A DNA stretch of 64,000 nt from Amycolatopsis eburnea (GCF_003937945.1 NZ_RSEC01000046.1:310001-374000), one strand, 5' to 3'. Numbered from the stretch's first letter, positions 34,054 to 42,779 are shown. Notes: generated by a model not told the origin, from the sequence alone. Made by a program: numbers and translations.

Positions 34054-34089
34054 TTGACCAATGACAAGAACATGTTCTACTTTTTTCCG
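34054..34089 (+). promoter_or_regulatory. Leaderless cysD promoter with internal palindrome
   Basis: TTGACC (34054-34059), an 18-nt spacer, TACTTT (34078-34083), 6 nt, then the GTG of cysD at 34090. This is a strong leaderless promoter. The spacer holds the perfect palindrome AGAACATGTTCT (34067-34078), which overlaps the -10 edge, so a bound repressor would shut off cysD. The same site lies 35 bp upstream of the divergent NTF2-like operon. Confidence 0.65.
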
Positions 34090-35001
34090 GTGTCCGTGGC
34101 CTACGAACTGTCCCACCTGGCGGCGCTCGAAGCGGAGGCCGTGCACGTCTTCCGCGAGGTCGCGGCGACCTTCGAACGCCCGGTGCTGCTCTTTTCCGGT
34201 GGCAAGGACTCGGTGGTGATGCTGCACGCCGCCGCGAAGGCGTTCTGGCCGGCGCCGCTGCCCTTCCCCGTGCTGCACGTCGACACCGGCCACAACTTCG
34301 ACGAGGTCATCCGGTTCCGGGACGAGACCGTCGCCGCGCTGAACCTGCGCCTTCTGGTCGCGAGTGTGCAGGACGACATCGACGCCGGCCGCGTCGTCGA
34401 GGAGACCGGCCCGGGCGCCAGCCGCAACCGGCTGCAGACCGTCACGCTGCTGCGCGCCATCCGCGAGGGTGGGTTCGACGCCGTGTTCGGCGGGGCCCGC
34501 CGCGACGAGGAGAAGGCCCGCGCGAAGGAACGCGTCTTCAGCTTCCGCGACGAGCACGGCCAGTGGGATCCGCGGGCCCAGCGGCCGGAGCTGTGGAACC
34601 TCTACAACGGGCGACACCGGCGCGGCGAGCACATCCGCGTCTTCCCGCTGTCGAACTGGACCGAGCTGGACATCTGGCAGTACATCCGGGACGAGCGGAT
34701 CGCCTTGCCGCCGTTGTACTACGCGCACCGGCGCCCGGTCGTCCAGCGCGACGGCATGCTGCTGGCGGCGACCCGGTTTCTGTCCCTTGTGGACGGCGAG
34801 AAACCGTACGAGGCGACCGTGCGCTTCCGGACGGTCGGCGACGCCACCTGCACCGGCTGCGTCGAGTCGTCGGCGGCGACACCGTCCGAAGTGGTCGCCG
34901 AAGTGGCCGCCACGCGCGTCACCGAGCGCGGCGCCACGCGCGCCGACGACCGGATTTCCGAAGCAGGCATGGAAGACCGCAAGCGGGAGGGCTACTTCTG
35001 A
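34090..35001 (+). CDS. cysD: Sulfate adenylyltransferase small subunit CysD
   Basis: A 303-residue ATP sulfurylase catalytic subunit that forms APS from sulfate and ATP, driven by the CysN GTPase. The PP-loop is LLFSGGKDSVVMLHAA, followed by HVDTGHNFDEVIRFRDE and FGGARRDEEKARAKERVFSFRDE, with the C-terminal ISEAGMEDRKREGYF seen in all CysD. GTG 34090 (MSVAYELSHLAALEAEA) aligns with the family start; an upstream ATG at 34072 lies inside the promoter palindrome. The stop overlaps cysNC by one base (TGATG). Confidence 0.95.
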   Translation: MSVAYELSHLAALEAEAVHVFREVAATFERPVLLFSGGKDSVVMLHAAAKAFWPAPLPFPVLHVDTGHNFDEVIRFRDETVAALNLRLLVASVQDDIDAGRVVEETGPGASRNRLQTVTLLRAIREGGFDAVFGGARRDEEKARAKERVFSFRDEHGQWDPRAQRPELWNLYNGRHRRGEHIRVFPLSNWTELDIWQYIRDERIALPPLYYAHRRPVVQRDGMLLAATRFLSLVDGEKPYEATVRFRTVGDATCTGCVESSAATPSEVVAEVAATRVTERGATRADDRISEAGMEDRKREGYF

Positions 35002-36809
35002 TGCAGCTGCTGCGGATCGCCACGGCGGGCAGCGTTGACGACGGGAAGTCCACGTTGATCGGCCGGCTGCTGTTCGACTCGAAGGCGATCTTCACCGACC
35101 AGCTCGCCGCCGTCGAACGCGCCAGCCGCGAGCGCGGCGAGGACTACCCGGACCTCGCGCTGCTCACCGACGGCCTGCGCGCCGAGCGCGAGCAGGGCAT
35201 CACCATCGACGTCGCCCACCGCTACTTCGCCACGCCCAAGCGGAAGTTCATCATCGCCGACACCCCGGGCCACCTGCAGTACACGCGGAACATGGTGACC
35301 GGCGCGTCGACGGCCGACCTGGCGCTGATCCTCGTGGACGCGCGCAAGGGCGTGCTGGAGCAGTCGCGGCGGCACGCGTTTTTGGCTTCACTGCTGGGGA
35401 TCGGGCACCTCGTGGTGTGCGTGAACAAGATGGACCTCGTCGGCTGGTCCCGGGAGCGGTTCGACGAGATCCGCGAGGAGTTCCGCCGGTTCGCGATGAA
35501 GCTCGACGTCGCCGACCTGACGTTCGTGCCGGTTTCGGCGCTGCACGGCGACAACGTCGTCCACCGCAGCGCGAGCATGCCGTGGTACGAAGGGACTTCG
35601 CTGCTGCACCAGCTCGAAGAGGTGCACGTCGCGTCCGACCGCAACCTGATCGACGCCCGGTTCCCGGTGCAGTACGTGATCCGCCGGCCGGACTTCCGCG
35701 GCTACGCGGGCACCATCGCGGGCGGGGTGTTCAAGCCGGGCGACGAGGTTGTGGCGCTGCCGTCGGGGTTCACCTCCCGCGTCCGGGCGGTCTGGGGTCC
35801 CGGCGGGACGCCGCTCGCGGAAGCGTTCACCGGGCAGGCGGTGACGGTCGAGCTGACCGACGACCTCGACCTGGGCCGCGGCGCGATGCTGTGCCGCCCG
35901 GGCAACCGCGCGGAGTCGGCCCGCGAGGTCGACGCGCTGGTGTGCTGGTTCTCGTCGCGCTCGTCGCTGGCACCCGGCGCTTCCTACGCGGTCCGCCACA
36001 CGACGACCGAGACGCGGGGCACGGTGGAGCGGCTGGAGTACCGCCTCGACGTGACGACGCTGCACCGCTCCGAGGCGGAGTCGTTGTCCCTGAACGACAT
36101 CGGCCGCGTCCGGCTGCGCACGCGGGCGCCGCTGCTGTTCGACCCCTACCGCCGCAACCGCGCCACGGGCGGCTTCCTGCTGGTGGACGAGCACACCGGC
36201 GACACGGTCGCGGCGGGCATGATCACCGGCGCGGTCGCGTCCCCGGTCGTCTGGCACACCGCGGCGGTCCGCCGCGAGGACCGCCCGACCCGCGGCGCGA
36301 CGGTGTGGCTCACCGGCCTGTCGGCGTCGGGCAAGTCGTCGGTGGCGGTCGAGCTGGAACGCCGCCTGGTCGCGGCGGGCCGCCCGGCGTACCTGCTGGA
36401 CGGCGACAACCTGCGCCACGGGCTGAACGCCGGGCTAGGGTTCAGCCCTTCGGACCGCGCCGAGAACGTGCGCCGGGTCGCGGAGGTGGCACGCCTGTTC
36501 GCGGACGCGGGCGTGGTGGCGATCGCGTCCCTGATCAGCCCGTACGCTTCGGACCGGGCTCGCGCGCGCGAAGTGCACGCGGACCTGCCGTTCGTGGAGG
36601 TCTTCGTGGACACGCCCCTGGAGGTGTGCGAGGCGCGCGACCCGAAGGGGATGTACGCGAAGGCGCGCGCCGGGGAGATCAAGGGGTTCACCGGCATCGA
36701 CGCGCCGTACGAGCGCCCGGAGTCCCCGGACCTGGTGCTGCACCCGGCCGACGGCGACCCGGCGACCATGGCCGCCGCCGTCCAGGCCCTGCTGGACGAC
36801 CTCGGCTAA
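35001..36809 (+). CDS. cysNC: CysN GTPase fused to CysC APS kinase
   Basis: A 602-residue bifunctional protein. Residues 1-425 are CysN, with G1 GSVDDGKST, G3 DTPGH and G4 NKMD. Residues 430-602 are APS kinase, with P-loop GLSASGKSS near 438, LDGDNLRHGLN, and the phospho-Ser loop SLISPYASDRARAR. With CysD it makes PAPS directly, as in mycobacteria. No cysH, sirA or sulfate transporter genes lie next to it. Instead the divergent operon encodes a sulfotransferase, so the PAPS may serve sulfation. The stop overlaps the convergent methyltransferase by 4 bp. Confidence 0.95.
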   Translation: MQLLRIATAGSVDDGKSTLIGRLLFDSKAIFTDQLAAVERASRERGEDYPDLALLTDGLRAEREQGITIDVAHRYFATPKRKFIIADTPGHLQYTRNMVTGASTADLALILVDARKGVLEQSRRHAFLASLLGIGHLVVCVNKMDLVGWSRERFDEIREEFRRFAMKLDVADLTFVPVSALHGDNVVHRSASMPWYEGTSLLHQLEEVHVASDRNLIDARFPVQYVIRRPDFRGYAGTIAGGVFKPGDEVVALPSGFTSRVRAVWGPGGTPLAEAFTGQAVTVELTDDLDLGRGAMLCRPGNRAESAREVDALVCWFSSRSSLAPGASYAVRHTTTETRGTVERLEYRLDVTTLHRSEAESLSLNDIGRVRLRTRAPLLFDPYRRNRATGGFLLVDEHTGDTVAAGMITGAVASPVVWHTAAVRREDRPTRGATVWLTGLSASGKSSVAVELERRLVAAGRPAYLLDGDNLRHGLNAGLGFSPSDRAENVRRVAEVARLFADAGVVAIASLISPYASDRARAREVHADLPFVEVFVDTPLEVCEARDPKGMYAKARAGEIKGFTGIDAPYERPESPDLVLHPADGDPATMAAAVQALLDDLG

Positions 36810-37510
36810 CCGGCTTCGAGCACGAAGAACAGGAAGCTCGGGAAGGTGTCGAGGATCGGGAAGTCGTCCGGGAACAGCTCACGCGCGGCCGCCGTGGGCC
36901 GGGGTTCGTGGACGACGGCGAGCCGGAACCCCGCCGCGGTGAAGGCGTCGGTCATCGCGTGCAGCGGCTTGTGCCAGAAGGTCATCCGCCCGGTCTGACC
37001 GTGCAGCGGGAATTCGTCGGTCCAGGTGTAGTGCGCGAAGTAGTCGGGCCGGGGGCCTTCCTGGCGGTGCGTGAGGTTGACCATGAGCGGGTGGTTGACC
37101 GACGCGATCAGCCGTCCTCCGGGCTTGAGCACCCGTTTCAGCTCGCCCAGCGTCGGCGCCCAATCGCGCAGGTAGTGCAGCACGAGCGACGCGGTGACGA
37201 GGTCGAACTCGCCGTCGGGGTAGGGCAGCGGTTCGGCGAGGTCGGCGACCCGCAGATCGGCATCGTCCCCGAGCCGCCGCCGGGCCTGCTCGACCATCCC
37301 GGCGCTCTGGTCGAACCCGGAAACCACGGCACCCCGCTCCCGCAGCGCGGCGAAGAGCGGCCCGGACCCGCACCCGGCGTCGAGCACCCGCTGCCCGGCC
37401 ACGTCCCCGGCCAGCGCCAGCGCGGCGGGCCGCTCGTAGTGGGCGTTCATCAGACTGGACTCGTTCTCGGCCGCGTAGGCCTCGGCGAAGCTGTCGTATT
37501 GAGCGGTCAT
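36806..37510 (-). CDS. Class I SAM methyltransferase
   Basis: A 234-residue methyltransferase of the UbiE/Methyltransf_11 type: QRVLDAGCGSGPLFAALRERG (motif I), SGFDQSAGMVEQARRRLG, FDLVTASLVLHYLRDW and LKRVLKPGGRLIASVNHPLM. The HPLM and HKPLHAMTDAFTAAGFRL segments are shared with many actinobacterial small-molecule methyltransferases. It stops 4 bp into cysNC in the convergent direction. The next gene upstream (response regulator) ends 4 nt before its start, so it may be the last gene of that operon. Confidence 0.88.
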   Translation of the reverse strand: MTAQYDSFAEAYAAENESSLMNAHYERPAALALAGDVAGQRVLDAGCGSGPLFAALRERGAVVSGFDQSAGMVEQARRRLGDDADLRVADLAEPLPYPDGEFDLVTASLVLHYLRDWAPTLGELKRVLKPGGRLIASVNHPLMVNLTHRQEGPRPDYFAHYTWTDEFPLHGQTGRMTFWHKPLHAMTDAFTAAGFRLAVVHEPRPTAAARELFPDDFPILDTFPSFLFFVLEAG

Positions 37511-37514
37511 GCCT

Positions 37515-38159
37515 TCATCCTGCCGGAATCACGAAGCCCGAGTCGTAAGCCCGGATCACGGCCTGGGTCCGGTCGCGGGCACCCAGCTTCGCCAGTACGT
37601 TGCCCACGTGGGTCTTCACCGTCTGGACGCCCAGGTACAACTGCCCCGCGATCTCCACATTGGACAGTCCGGCGGCCATCAGCCGCAGGACTTCGCGCTC
37701 CCGCTCGGTCAGGTTGACGCTCGCCAGCCCGTCCCCGCTCGGCGCGTGCCCCGCGGCCAGGCGGCGGATCGCCGCGGGGAACAGCAGCGACTCCCCCGCC
37801 ACCACGGTCCGGATCGCCGCCACGATCTCCTCCGGCCGGGCCCGCTTGAGCAGGAACCCGCTGGCCCCGGCGCGCAGGGCGTCGTAGACGTAGTCGTCGT
37901 TCTCGAACGTGGTCACCACGATCACCTTCGGCGGGTCCACAGTGGACATGAGGTGCGTCGTGGCGGCGATCCCGTCCACGGCGGGCATCCGCACGTCCAT
38001 CAGGACGACGTCGGGCCACAGCCGGACGACGAGCCCGGGCACTTCGGCGCCGTCGGTGGCCTCGCCGACGACGGAGAGGCCGGCTTCGCTGTCGACGATC
38101 GCCCGTAACCCGGCCCGGATCAGGGGCTCGTCGTCGACCAGCAGCACCCCGACGCTCAC
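37515..38159 (-). CDS. NarL/LuxR-type response regulator
   Basis: A 214-residue two-component regulator. The receiver domain (1-120) has the acidic pair DDE and phospho-Asp in VVLMDVRMPAVDG, with Thr/Lys switch residues in VVTTF and FLLKRA. The LuxR-type HTH (about 150-210) reads LTEREREVLRLMAAGLSNVEIAGQL. GTG 38159 (MSVGVLLVDDEPL) has GGGGGAG 7 nt upstream and shares GTGA with the kinase stop. It pairs with the upstream histidine kinase. Confidence 0.94.
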   Translation of the reverse strand: MSVGVLLVDDEPLIRAGLRAIVDSEAGLSVVGEATDGAEVPGLVVRLWPDVVLMDVRMPAVDGIAATTHLMSTVDPPKVIVVTTFENDDYVYDALRAGASGFLLKRARPEEIVAAIRTVVAGESLLFPAAIRRLAAGHAPSGDGLASVNLTEREREVLRLMAAGLSNVEIAGQLYLGVQTVKTHVGNVLAKLGARDRTQAVIRAYDSGFVIPAG

Positions 38160-39379
38160 CGCCCGCTCCCCCACGGCACCCGCACCACGACCTCCCACCG
38201 CTCGTCCACCCGTCCCGCCGACAGCTCGCCGCCCAGCACCGCCGCCCGCTCGGCCATCCCGCGCACCCCGCGACCGCCACCGGCGCGGCCGGACCCGGGC
38301 GAAAGCGGGTTCGTCACCCGGGCCACCAGCTCCTGCCCCGCGACCGACACGACCACCGCCACCGGGACCCTACCGGCGTGCCGGACCGCGTTGGTCAGGC
38401 ATTCCTGCAGGATCCGGTACACCTCGCGGGACACCACCGCCGGCACCGCGGCCAGGTCGCCGTCGATCGAGGCCGTCACGGCGGTGCCCGCCAGCCGGGT
38501 CGTCTCCAGCAGCGTCGGCAGCTCGGTCAGCGCCGGGCGCGGCGTGCGGGACGCCGCCTCTTCGCGCAGCAGGCCGAGGACGTGGTCGAGGTCGTCGAGC
38601 GCCGTGCGGGCCGAGTCCTCGATCGCGCCCAGCGCGCGCTCGGTGAAGGCCGGGTCGGTGCGCAGCGTCCGCCGGGCCGCGCCCGCCTGGAGCGTGACGA
38701 CGCTCAGCGCGTGCCCCACCGAGTCGTGCAGTTCCCTGGCCAGGCGGTTGCGCTCGGCGAGCTGCTCGGTCCGGCGTTCCAGCCGGGCGATGCGGTCGGC
38801 CGCGCTCATCCCGAGCAGCCCCGTCGCGGCCCGGCGCAGCAGGCCGCCGATCGCCCAGACCGCGTACACCAGCAGCACCCCGCCGAGCACGAACACCGCG
38901 GGCAGCCACGCCGACGCCCAGCCCACCGGCACCGTCAGCGCGCCGTCGGTGGTCTCGACGAGCTGCCCGGTGAACACCGCGCTCACCGACAACCCGATCG
39001 CGGCCGGCGCGAGCAGGCTGAAGAAGCTGACGACGAACCCGGCCACGACGTGCAGCACGAACATCCCCGCGGCCTGCCGCCGGCCGCGGCGGGTGTGCGG
39101 TTTCGCCGGGGCGTCCGGCACCGGGTCGTCCAGCAGCTCGCGGACGGCGGTGGATTCGAGCACGTGCACCGCGGGCAGGAACGCCGTGCCGGCCAGCACC
39201 AGCAGCGTGAGCCCGCCGCCGATCACGGTCGCCCGCTCCATCGACGTGACGAACGGCAGCACCGACGGCACTGCGATCGCGGAAAACAGCAGGTAGGGCA
39301 CGCTGATCGCGCCGCCGAGGACGAGGTAGACCCAGCGGCGGTAGGTCGCCTTGGCCGTCAGGGGGCGGAGAACGCGCAC
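38156..39379 (-). CDS. HisKA_3 sensor histidine kinase
   Basis: A 407-residue NarX/DesK-type kinase. Four hydrophobic helices (about 15-60 and 105-185) form a membrane sensor with little extracytoplasmic sequence. The phospho-acceptor His is in ERNRLARELHDSVGHALSVV, and the ATP-binding domain shows CLTNAVRHAG and GGGRGVRGMAERAAVLGG. Membrane-sensing kinases of this layout often respond to lipid state or cell-envelope stress. It overlaps the response regulator gene by 4 bp (GTGA). Confidence 0.93.
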   Translation of the reverse strand: MRVLRPLTAKATYRRWVYLVLGGAISVPYLLFSAIAVPSVLPFVTSMERATVIGGGLTLLVLAGTAFLPAVHVLESTAVRELLDDPVPDAPAKPHTRRGRRQAAGMFVLHVVAGFVVSFFSLLAPAAIGLSVSAVFTGQLVETTDGALTVPVGWASAWLPAVFVLGGVLLVYAVWAIGGLLRRAATGLLGMSAADRIARLERRTEQLAERNRLARELHDSVGHALSVVTLQAGAARRTLRTDPAFTERALGAIEDSARTALDDLDHVLGLLREEAASRTPRPALTELPTLLETTRLAGTAVTASIDGDLAAVPAVVSREVYRILQECLTNAVRHAGRVPVAVVVSVAGQELVARVTNPLSPGSGRAGGGRGVRGMAERAAVLGGELSAGRVDERWEVVVRVPWGSGR

Positions 39380-39433
39380 CGGCCGATCTTCGCAGCCCCG
39401 GGCGGCGCGCGCCTCCCCCTCGCGATGGACGCG

Positions 39434-39964
39434 CTAGCGGACCGAAACCCGGGTCTCCGTCCGCGCCGCCGCGAAGCCGTTCACCCACAACGACTGCACC
39501 TTCGCGGCCTCGGTCGCGTCCGGGTTCGCGTTCTTGCACGCCGTGCCCGGGCCGTGGCCGGACATCAGCTCGGTGCACGGGCCGCTGTAGTGGTCGGGCA
39601 GGCCGAGGTTGTGGCCGAGCTCGTGCGCGGCGATCCGGGTCGGGTCGTAGCCCTCGGCGACCTGGCTGGTGTCGAGGTAGATGTCGCCGCGGCCGTGGCC
39701 GTTCGTGTTCGTGTACGAGCCGCCGCTGTGGATCTCGTGGAACTTGATCGTCGCGCTCGTGTTCCGCTTGACCAGCTTCACGTCGGTGACGGCGGCGTTC
39801 CAGTTGGCCGCGCCCTGGTCGATCTGGGCGAGGTAGTCCGGCGCGCCCGAGGAGCTGTAGTACAACGTCGTGACGGCGGCCGCCGAGGCTTCGGGGGCGA
39901 ATCCGAGGGCCAGCGGGGCCACCAGCGCCAGGGCCGCGACCCGGGCGAGCACGCGTGCGTCCAT
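39434..39964 (-). CDS. Snapalysin-like secreted zinc protease (M7)
   Basis: A 176-residue small secreted protease. The signal peptide is residues 1-29 (hydrophobic VAALALVAPLALG, then ASAAA). The catalytic motif HELGHNLGLPD matches the snapalysin pattern HExxHxxGxxD (zinc ligands His, His, Asp; general base Glu). A Cys pair (GPC and TAC) can form the disulfide seen in snapalysin. GGAGA precedes ATG 39964. No activator LysR gene lies beside it, unlike snpA-snpR of Streptomyces; the nearest regulator is the two-component system transcribed in the same direction. Confidence 0.92.
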   Translation of the reverse strand: MDARVLARVAALALVAPLALGFAPEASAAAVTTLYYSSSGAPDYLAQIDQGAANWNAAVTDVKLVKRNTSATIKFHEIHSGGSYTNTNGHGRGDIYLDTSQVAEGYDPTRIAAHELGHNLGLPDHYSGPCTELMSGHGPGTACKNANPDATEAAKVQSLWVNGFAAARTETRVSVR

Positions 39965-40133
39965 CGTGTCTCCTTCGTCCGATTCAGAGAACACTTCACC
40001 GTGGTTCGAGCGATCAGGTTAGAAGTCAACGAACAAGGGTGGCCACGGCCGAAAGTAGTTCCCTCGCGGGAGGGAGCCGGGTCCCGCCGCCGCGTGAGCC
40101 GCCCGGGCCCGCCGCCGTGGTCTGCTCTCCGGC

Positions 40134-42068
40134 GTGGACATCCTGCTGGGCCTGCTGACCCTCCCCCTGTACGCGCTGGTGCTGTGGCCGCTCGTGGTGG
40201 CCTCGCGCCGGGTGCTCGGCGTCCGGATCGGCGCCGTGCGGGCGTTGTGCGGCGCCGGCTTCGGCTGGCTCGTCGCGGGCGGGATCGCCCAGGCGTTCCC
40301 GGTTTCCCTGCGGCACAACGGCGGCGCGGCGCTCGGCCTGCTGATCCCGTTGGCGGGCAGCGCTTTCCTCGCGACGCTGATCTTCCTCCTGGTCGCCGAG
40401 ATGGCCCTGCCGAACGGGTTCCGGGTGCGCGCGCTGGGCACCAAGATCGCGCGCGCCCGCCGGTACTCGCAGATCAGCCGGATCGCCATCAAGCACGGGC
40501 TCGGCCGCTACCTCGCGGGCCGCCGCGATCCCGATCTCGCCCCGGGGCGGCACGCCAAGCTCGCCCGGTCCCTGCGCCAGGCGCTGGAAGAGGGCGGCGT
40601 GACGTTCGTGAAGCTCGGCCAGCTGCTCTCGACCCGCGCGGACCTGCTGCCGCCGGTGTTCGTCGACGAACTCGCGAAGCTGCAGGACAAGGTCGCGCCC
40701 GCCCGCGCCGACGCCGTGTGGGCCGTGCTGACCGCCGAGCTCGGCGGCTCGCCCGACGACGTCTTCGCCGAGTTCGACCCCGAACCGCTCGCGGCCGCGT
40801 CGGTCGCGCAGGTCTACCGCGCGAAGCTGCGCGGTGGCGAGGAAGTCGTGGTGAAGGTCCAGCGCCCGGGCGTGCGGGAGCAGGCCGAGCGCGACATCGA
40901 CATCGTCCGGCGCGTCGCCGCGGCCCTCGAGGAACGCGCGGACTGGGCGCGCTCGCTCGGCGTCGCCGACCTGGCCGACGGTTTCGCCGAAGCACTCGCC
41001 GAGGAGCTCGACTTCACCATCGAGGCCCGCAACATCGCCGCCGTGGCCGCGACTTCCCACCCCGACGTCGTGCTGCCGACCGTCCACAAAGCACTGTCCA
41101 CCGAGCGCGTCCTGGTGATGTCCCGGCTGACGGGCAAGCCGTTGGAAGCGGCGCCGCCCGCCGACCGCAAGCGGCTCGCGCGGTCGTTGCTGCGCTGCCT
41201 GCTCGATCAGTTGCTGATTGGCGGCGTCTTCCACGCCGACCCGCACCCGGGCAACCTCATGCTGCTCCCCGGCGGCCGCCTGGGCCTGCTCGACTTCGGC
41301 TCGGTCGGCCGCCTCGACGCCGGCCTGCGCGGCGGCCTGCAGAACCTGGTGCTGGCGCTGGACCGCGGTGACCCGGCGGCCCTGCGCGACGGGCTGCTGG
41401 AGATCGTCGACCGCACCGGCGACATCGACGAACAGCGGCTCGAACGCGCCCTCGGCGCGCTGGTCGCCCGCCACTTCGGCCCCGGCCGCACGCCCGGCAT
41501 CGACCTGTTCACCGGGCTGTTCCGGGTGGTCGCGGACTTCCGGCTGAGCGTGCCGCCCCCGGTGGCCGCGGTGTTCCGCGCGCTGGCGACGGTGGAGGGC
41601 ACGCTCGCCGCCCTCGACCCCGGCTTCGACGTGATGGCCGAGTCCCGCGCGTTCGCCGCCGAGCAGGTCGGCGCGGGCCTGCGCCCGGAGCCGCTGCGCC
41701 GCACGGCGGTCAACGAGGTGCTGGCGCTGCTCCCGGTGCTGCGCCGCCTCCCCCGCCGCGTCGACCGCATCGGCGCGGCCCTGGAGGAGGGCAGGCTGTC
41801 GGTCAACGTCCGCCTGTTCTCGGACGAGCGCGACCGCGACGTGGTGACGGGCCTGGTCCACGAGGTCCTGCTGGCGTTCGTGGGCGCGGCGACCGGGCTG
41901 ATGGCGGTGTTCCTGCTGACCGGCACCGGCGGGCCCCGGATCCTGCCGGACCTGACGCTGCACCAGGTGTTCGGCTACAACCTGCTCGTGATCAGCGCGC
42001 TGGTGGGCCTGCGGCTGCTGTTCGTCGTCTTCCGGCGCTCCGGACGGCGGCCACGATCAGCCCGGTGA
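40134..42068 (+). CDS. ABC1/UbiB-family atypical kinase
   Basis: A 644-residue protein: three N-terminal membrane helices, a UbiB/ADCK kinase-like domain (about 130-480), and two C-terminal membrane helices. Signature elements are the KxGQ loop VTFVKLGQLLSTRADLLPP, the Ala-rich loop AAASVAQVYRAKL in place of the Gly loop, VVKVQRPGV (Lys), FHADPHPGNLM (catalytic Asp/Asn) and LLDFGSVG. These proteins support quinone or lipid metabolism through ATPase activity. The N-terminal helices are longer than in E. coli UbiB. The last 77 bp overlap the convergent signal-peptidase-like gene. Confidence 0.92.
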   Translation: MDILLGLLTLPLYALVLWPLVVASRRVLGVRIGAVRALCGAGFGWLVAGGIAQAFPVSLRHNGGAALGLLIPLAGSAFLATLIFLLVAEMALPNGFRVRALGTKIARARRYSQISRIAIKHGLGRYLAGRRDPDLAPGRHAKLARSLRQALEEGGVTFVKLGQLLSTRADLLPPVFVDELAKLQDKVAPARADAVWAVLTAELGGSPDDVFAEFDPEPLAAASVAQVYRAKLRGGEEVVVKVQRPGVREQAERDIDIVRRVAAALEERADWARSLGVADLADGFAEALAEELDFTIEARNIAAVAATSHPDVVLPTVHKALSTERVLVMSRLTGKPLEAAPPADRKRLARSLLRCLLDQLLIGGVFHADPHPGNLMLLPGGRLGLLDFGSVGRLDAGLRGGLQNLVLALDRGDPAALRDGLLEIVDRTGDIDEQRLERALGALVARHFGPGRTPGIDLFTGLFRVVADFRLSVPPPVAAVFRALATVEGTLAALDPGFDVMAESRAFAAEQVGAGLRPEPLRRTAVNEVLALLPVLRRLPRRVDRIGAALEEGRLSVNVRLFSDERDRDVVTGLVHEVLLAFVGAATGLMAVFLLTGTGGPRILPDLTLHQVFGYNLLVISALVGLRLLFVVFRRSGRRPRSAR

Positions 42069-42750
42069 GCCCGGCCGCGGACAGCGCCGCACCGCCGAGG
42101 ACCCACCACCGCACCCCGGTCAGGGTTTCGTCGGCGTACGGGGTTCCCGGCAGGCCCGCGTCGGTGAACGCGTTCGTGCGGGCCAGCGGCGACGGGTGCA
42201 GCACGGACCCGGTACCGACCACGAACCCGGTGACCGCGGAAAGCGGGACGACGCCGAGGACGCGCGAATCGCGGGCCCGGCCCCGCTCGTCCCCGAGCAC
42301 GAACACCGTCCCTTCGTGCAGGCGCGTGAGGTAGGGCGTGGTGGCGTGCGGATCGTGCGCGTACGCGTCCTGGCTGAGGTAGGTCTCGGTGATCGGCTCG
42401 CCGTCGACCACGAGCCGCCCGTCGGTGCAGCAGGCGACGACGTCCCCGCCGACCGCGACGACCCGCAGCGCCGACGACCCGGCGGAATCCGCGTGGGCGA
42501 ACGCGCCGCGGTCGAACACGACCAGGTCCCCACGGTGGACCACCTCGCCGTGGCGGACGCGCACGACGGCCGAATCCCCCGGCTTCACGGTGGGGCTCAT
42601 CGCCACGCCCGGCACCCGGTAGGACCGGTAGTCGAGGAAGTCCGTGCCCAGGCCGTAGCCGGCGGCCCCGAACCCGAGGAGCAGCACGACGATCCACCCC
42701 GCTAGGACCAGGGAAATCCTACGGCGCTTCGGCGGCGCGAGTTCGGTCAC
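41992..42750 (-). CDS. S26 signal peptidase-like protein lacking Ser/Lys dyad
   Basis: A 252-residue protein with an N-terminal membrane helix (about 12-35), an S26 domain (about 45-175) and a C-terminal helix (about 212-235). Box B reads YRVPGVAMSPTVKPGD, so Ala50 stands where type I signal peptidases have the nucleophile Ser. Box D reads SALRVVAVGGD, so Leu95 replaces the general-base Lys. Box E, VFVLGDERGRARDSRVLG, is kept. It is therefore probably a non-catalytic member, perhaps binding pre-proteins, unless another residue takes over. The ATG at 42750 lies 29 bp from the YnfA stop. Confidence 0.85.
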   Translation of the reverse strand: MTELAPPKRRRISLVLAGWIVVLLLGFGAAGYGLGTDFLDYRSYRVPGVAMSPTVKPGDSAVVRVRHGEVVHRGDLVVFDRGAFAHADSAGSSALRVVAVGGDVVACCTDGRLVVDGEPITETYLSQDAYAHDPHATTPYLTRLHEGTVFVLGDERGRARDSRVLGVVPLSAVTGFVVGTGSVLHPSPLARTNAFTDAGLPGTPYADETLTGVRWWVLGGAALSAAGLTGLIVAAVRSAGRRRTAAAGPPAR

Positions 42751-42779
42751 GGTGATCTATCGAGCCGCGACCTGCGCCG

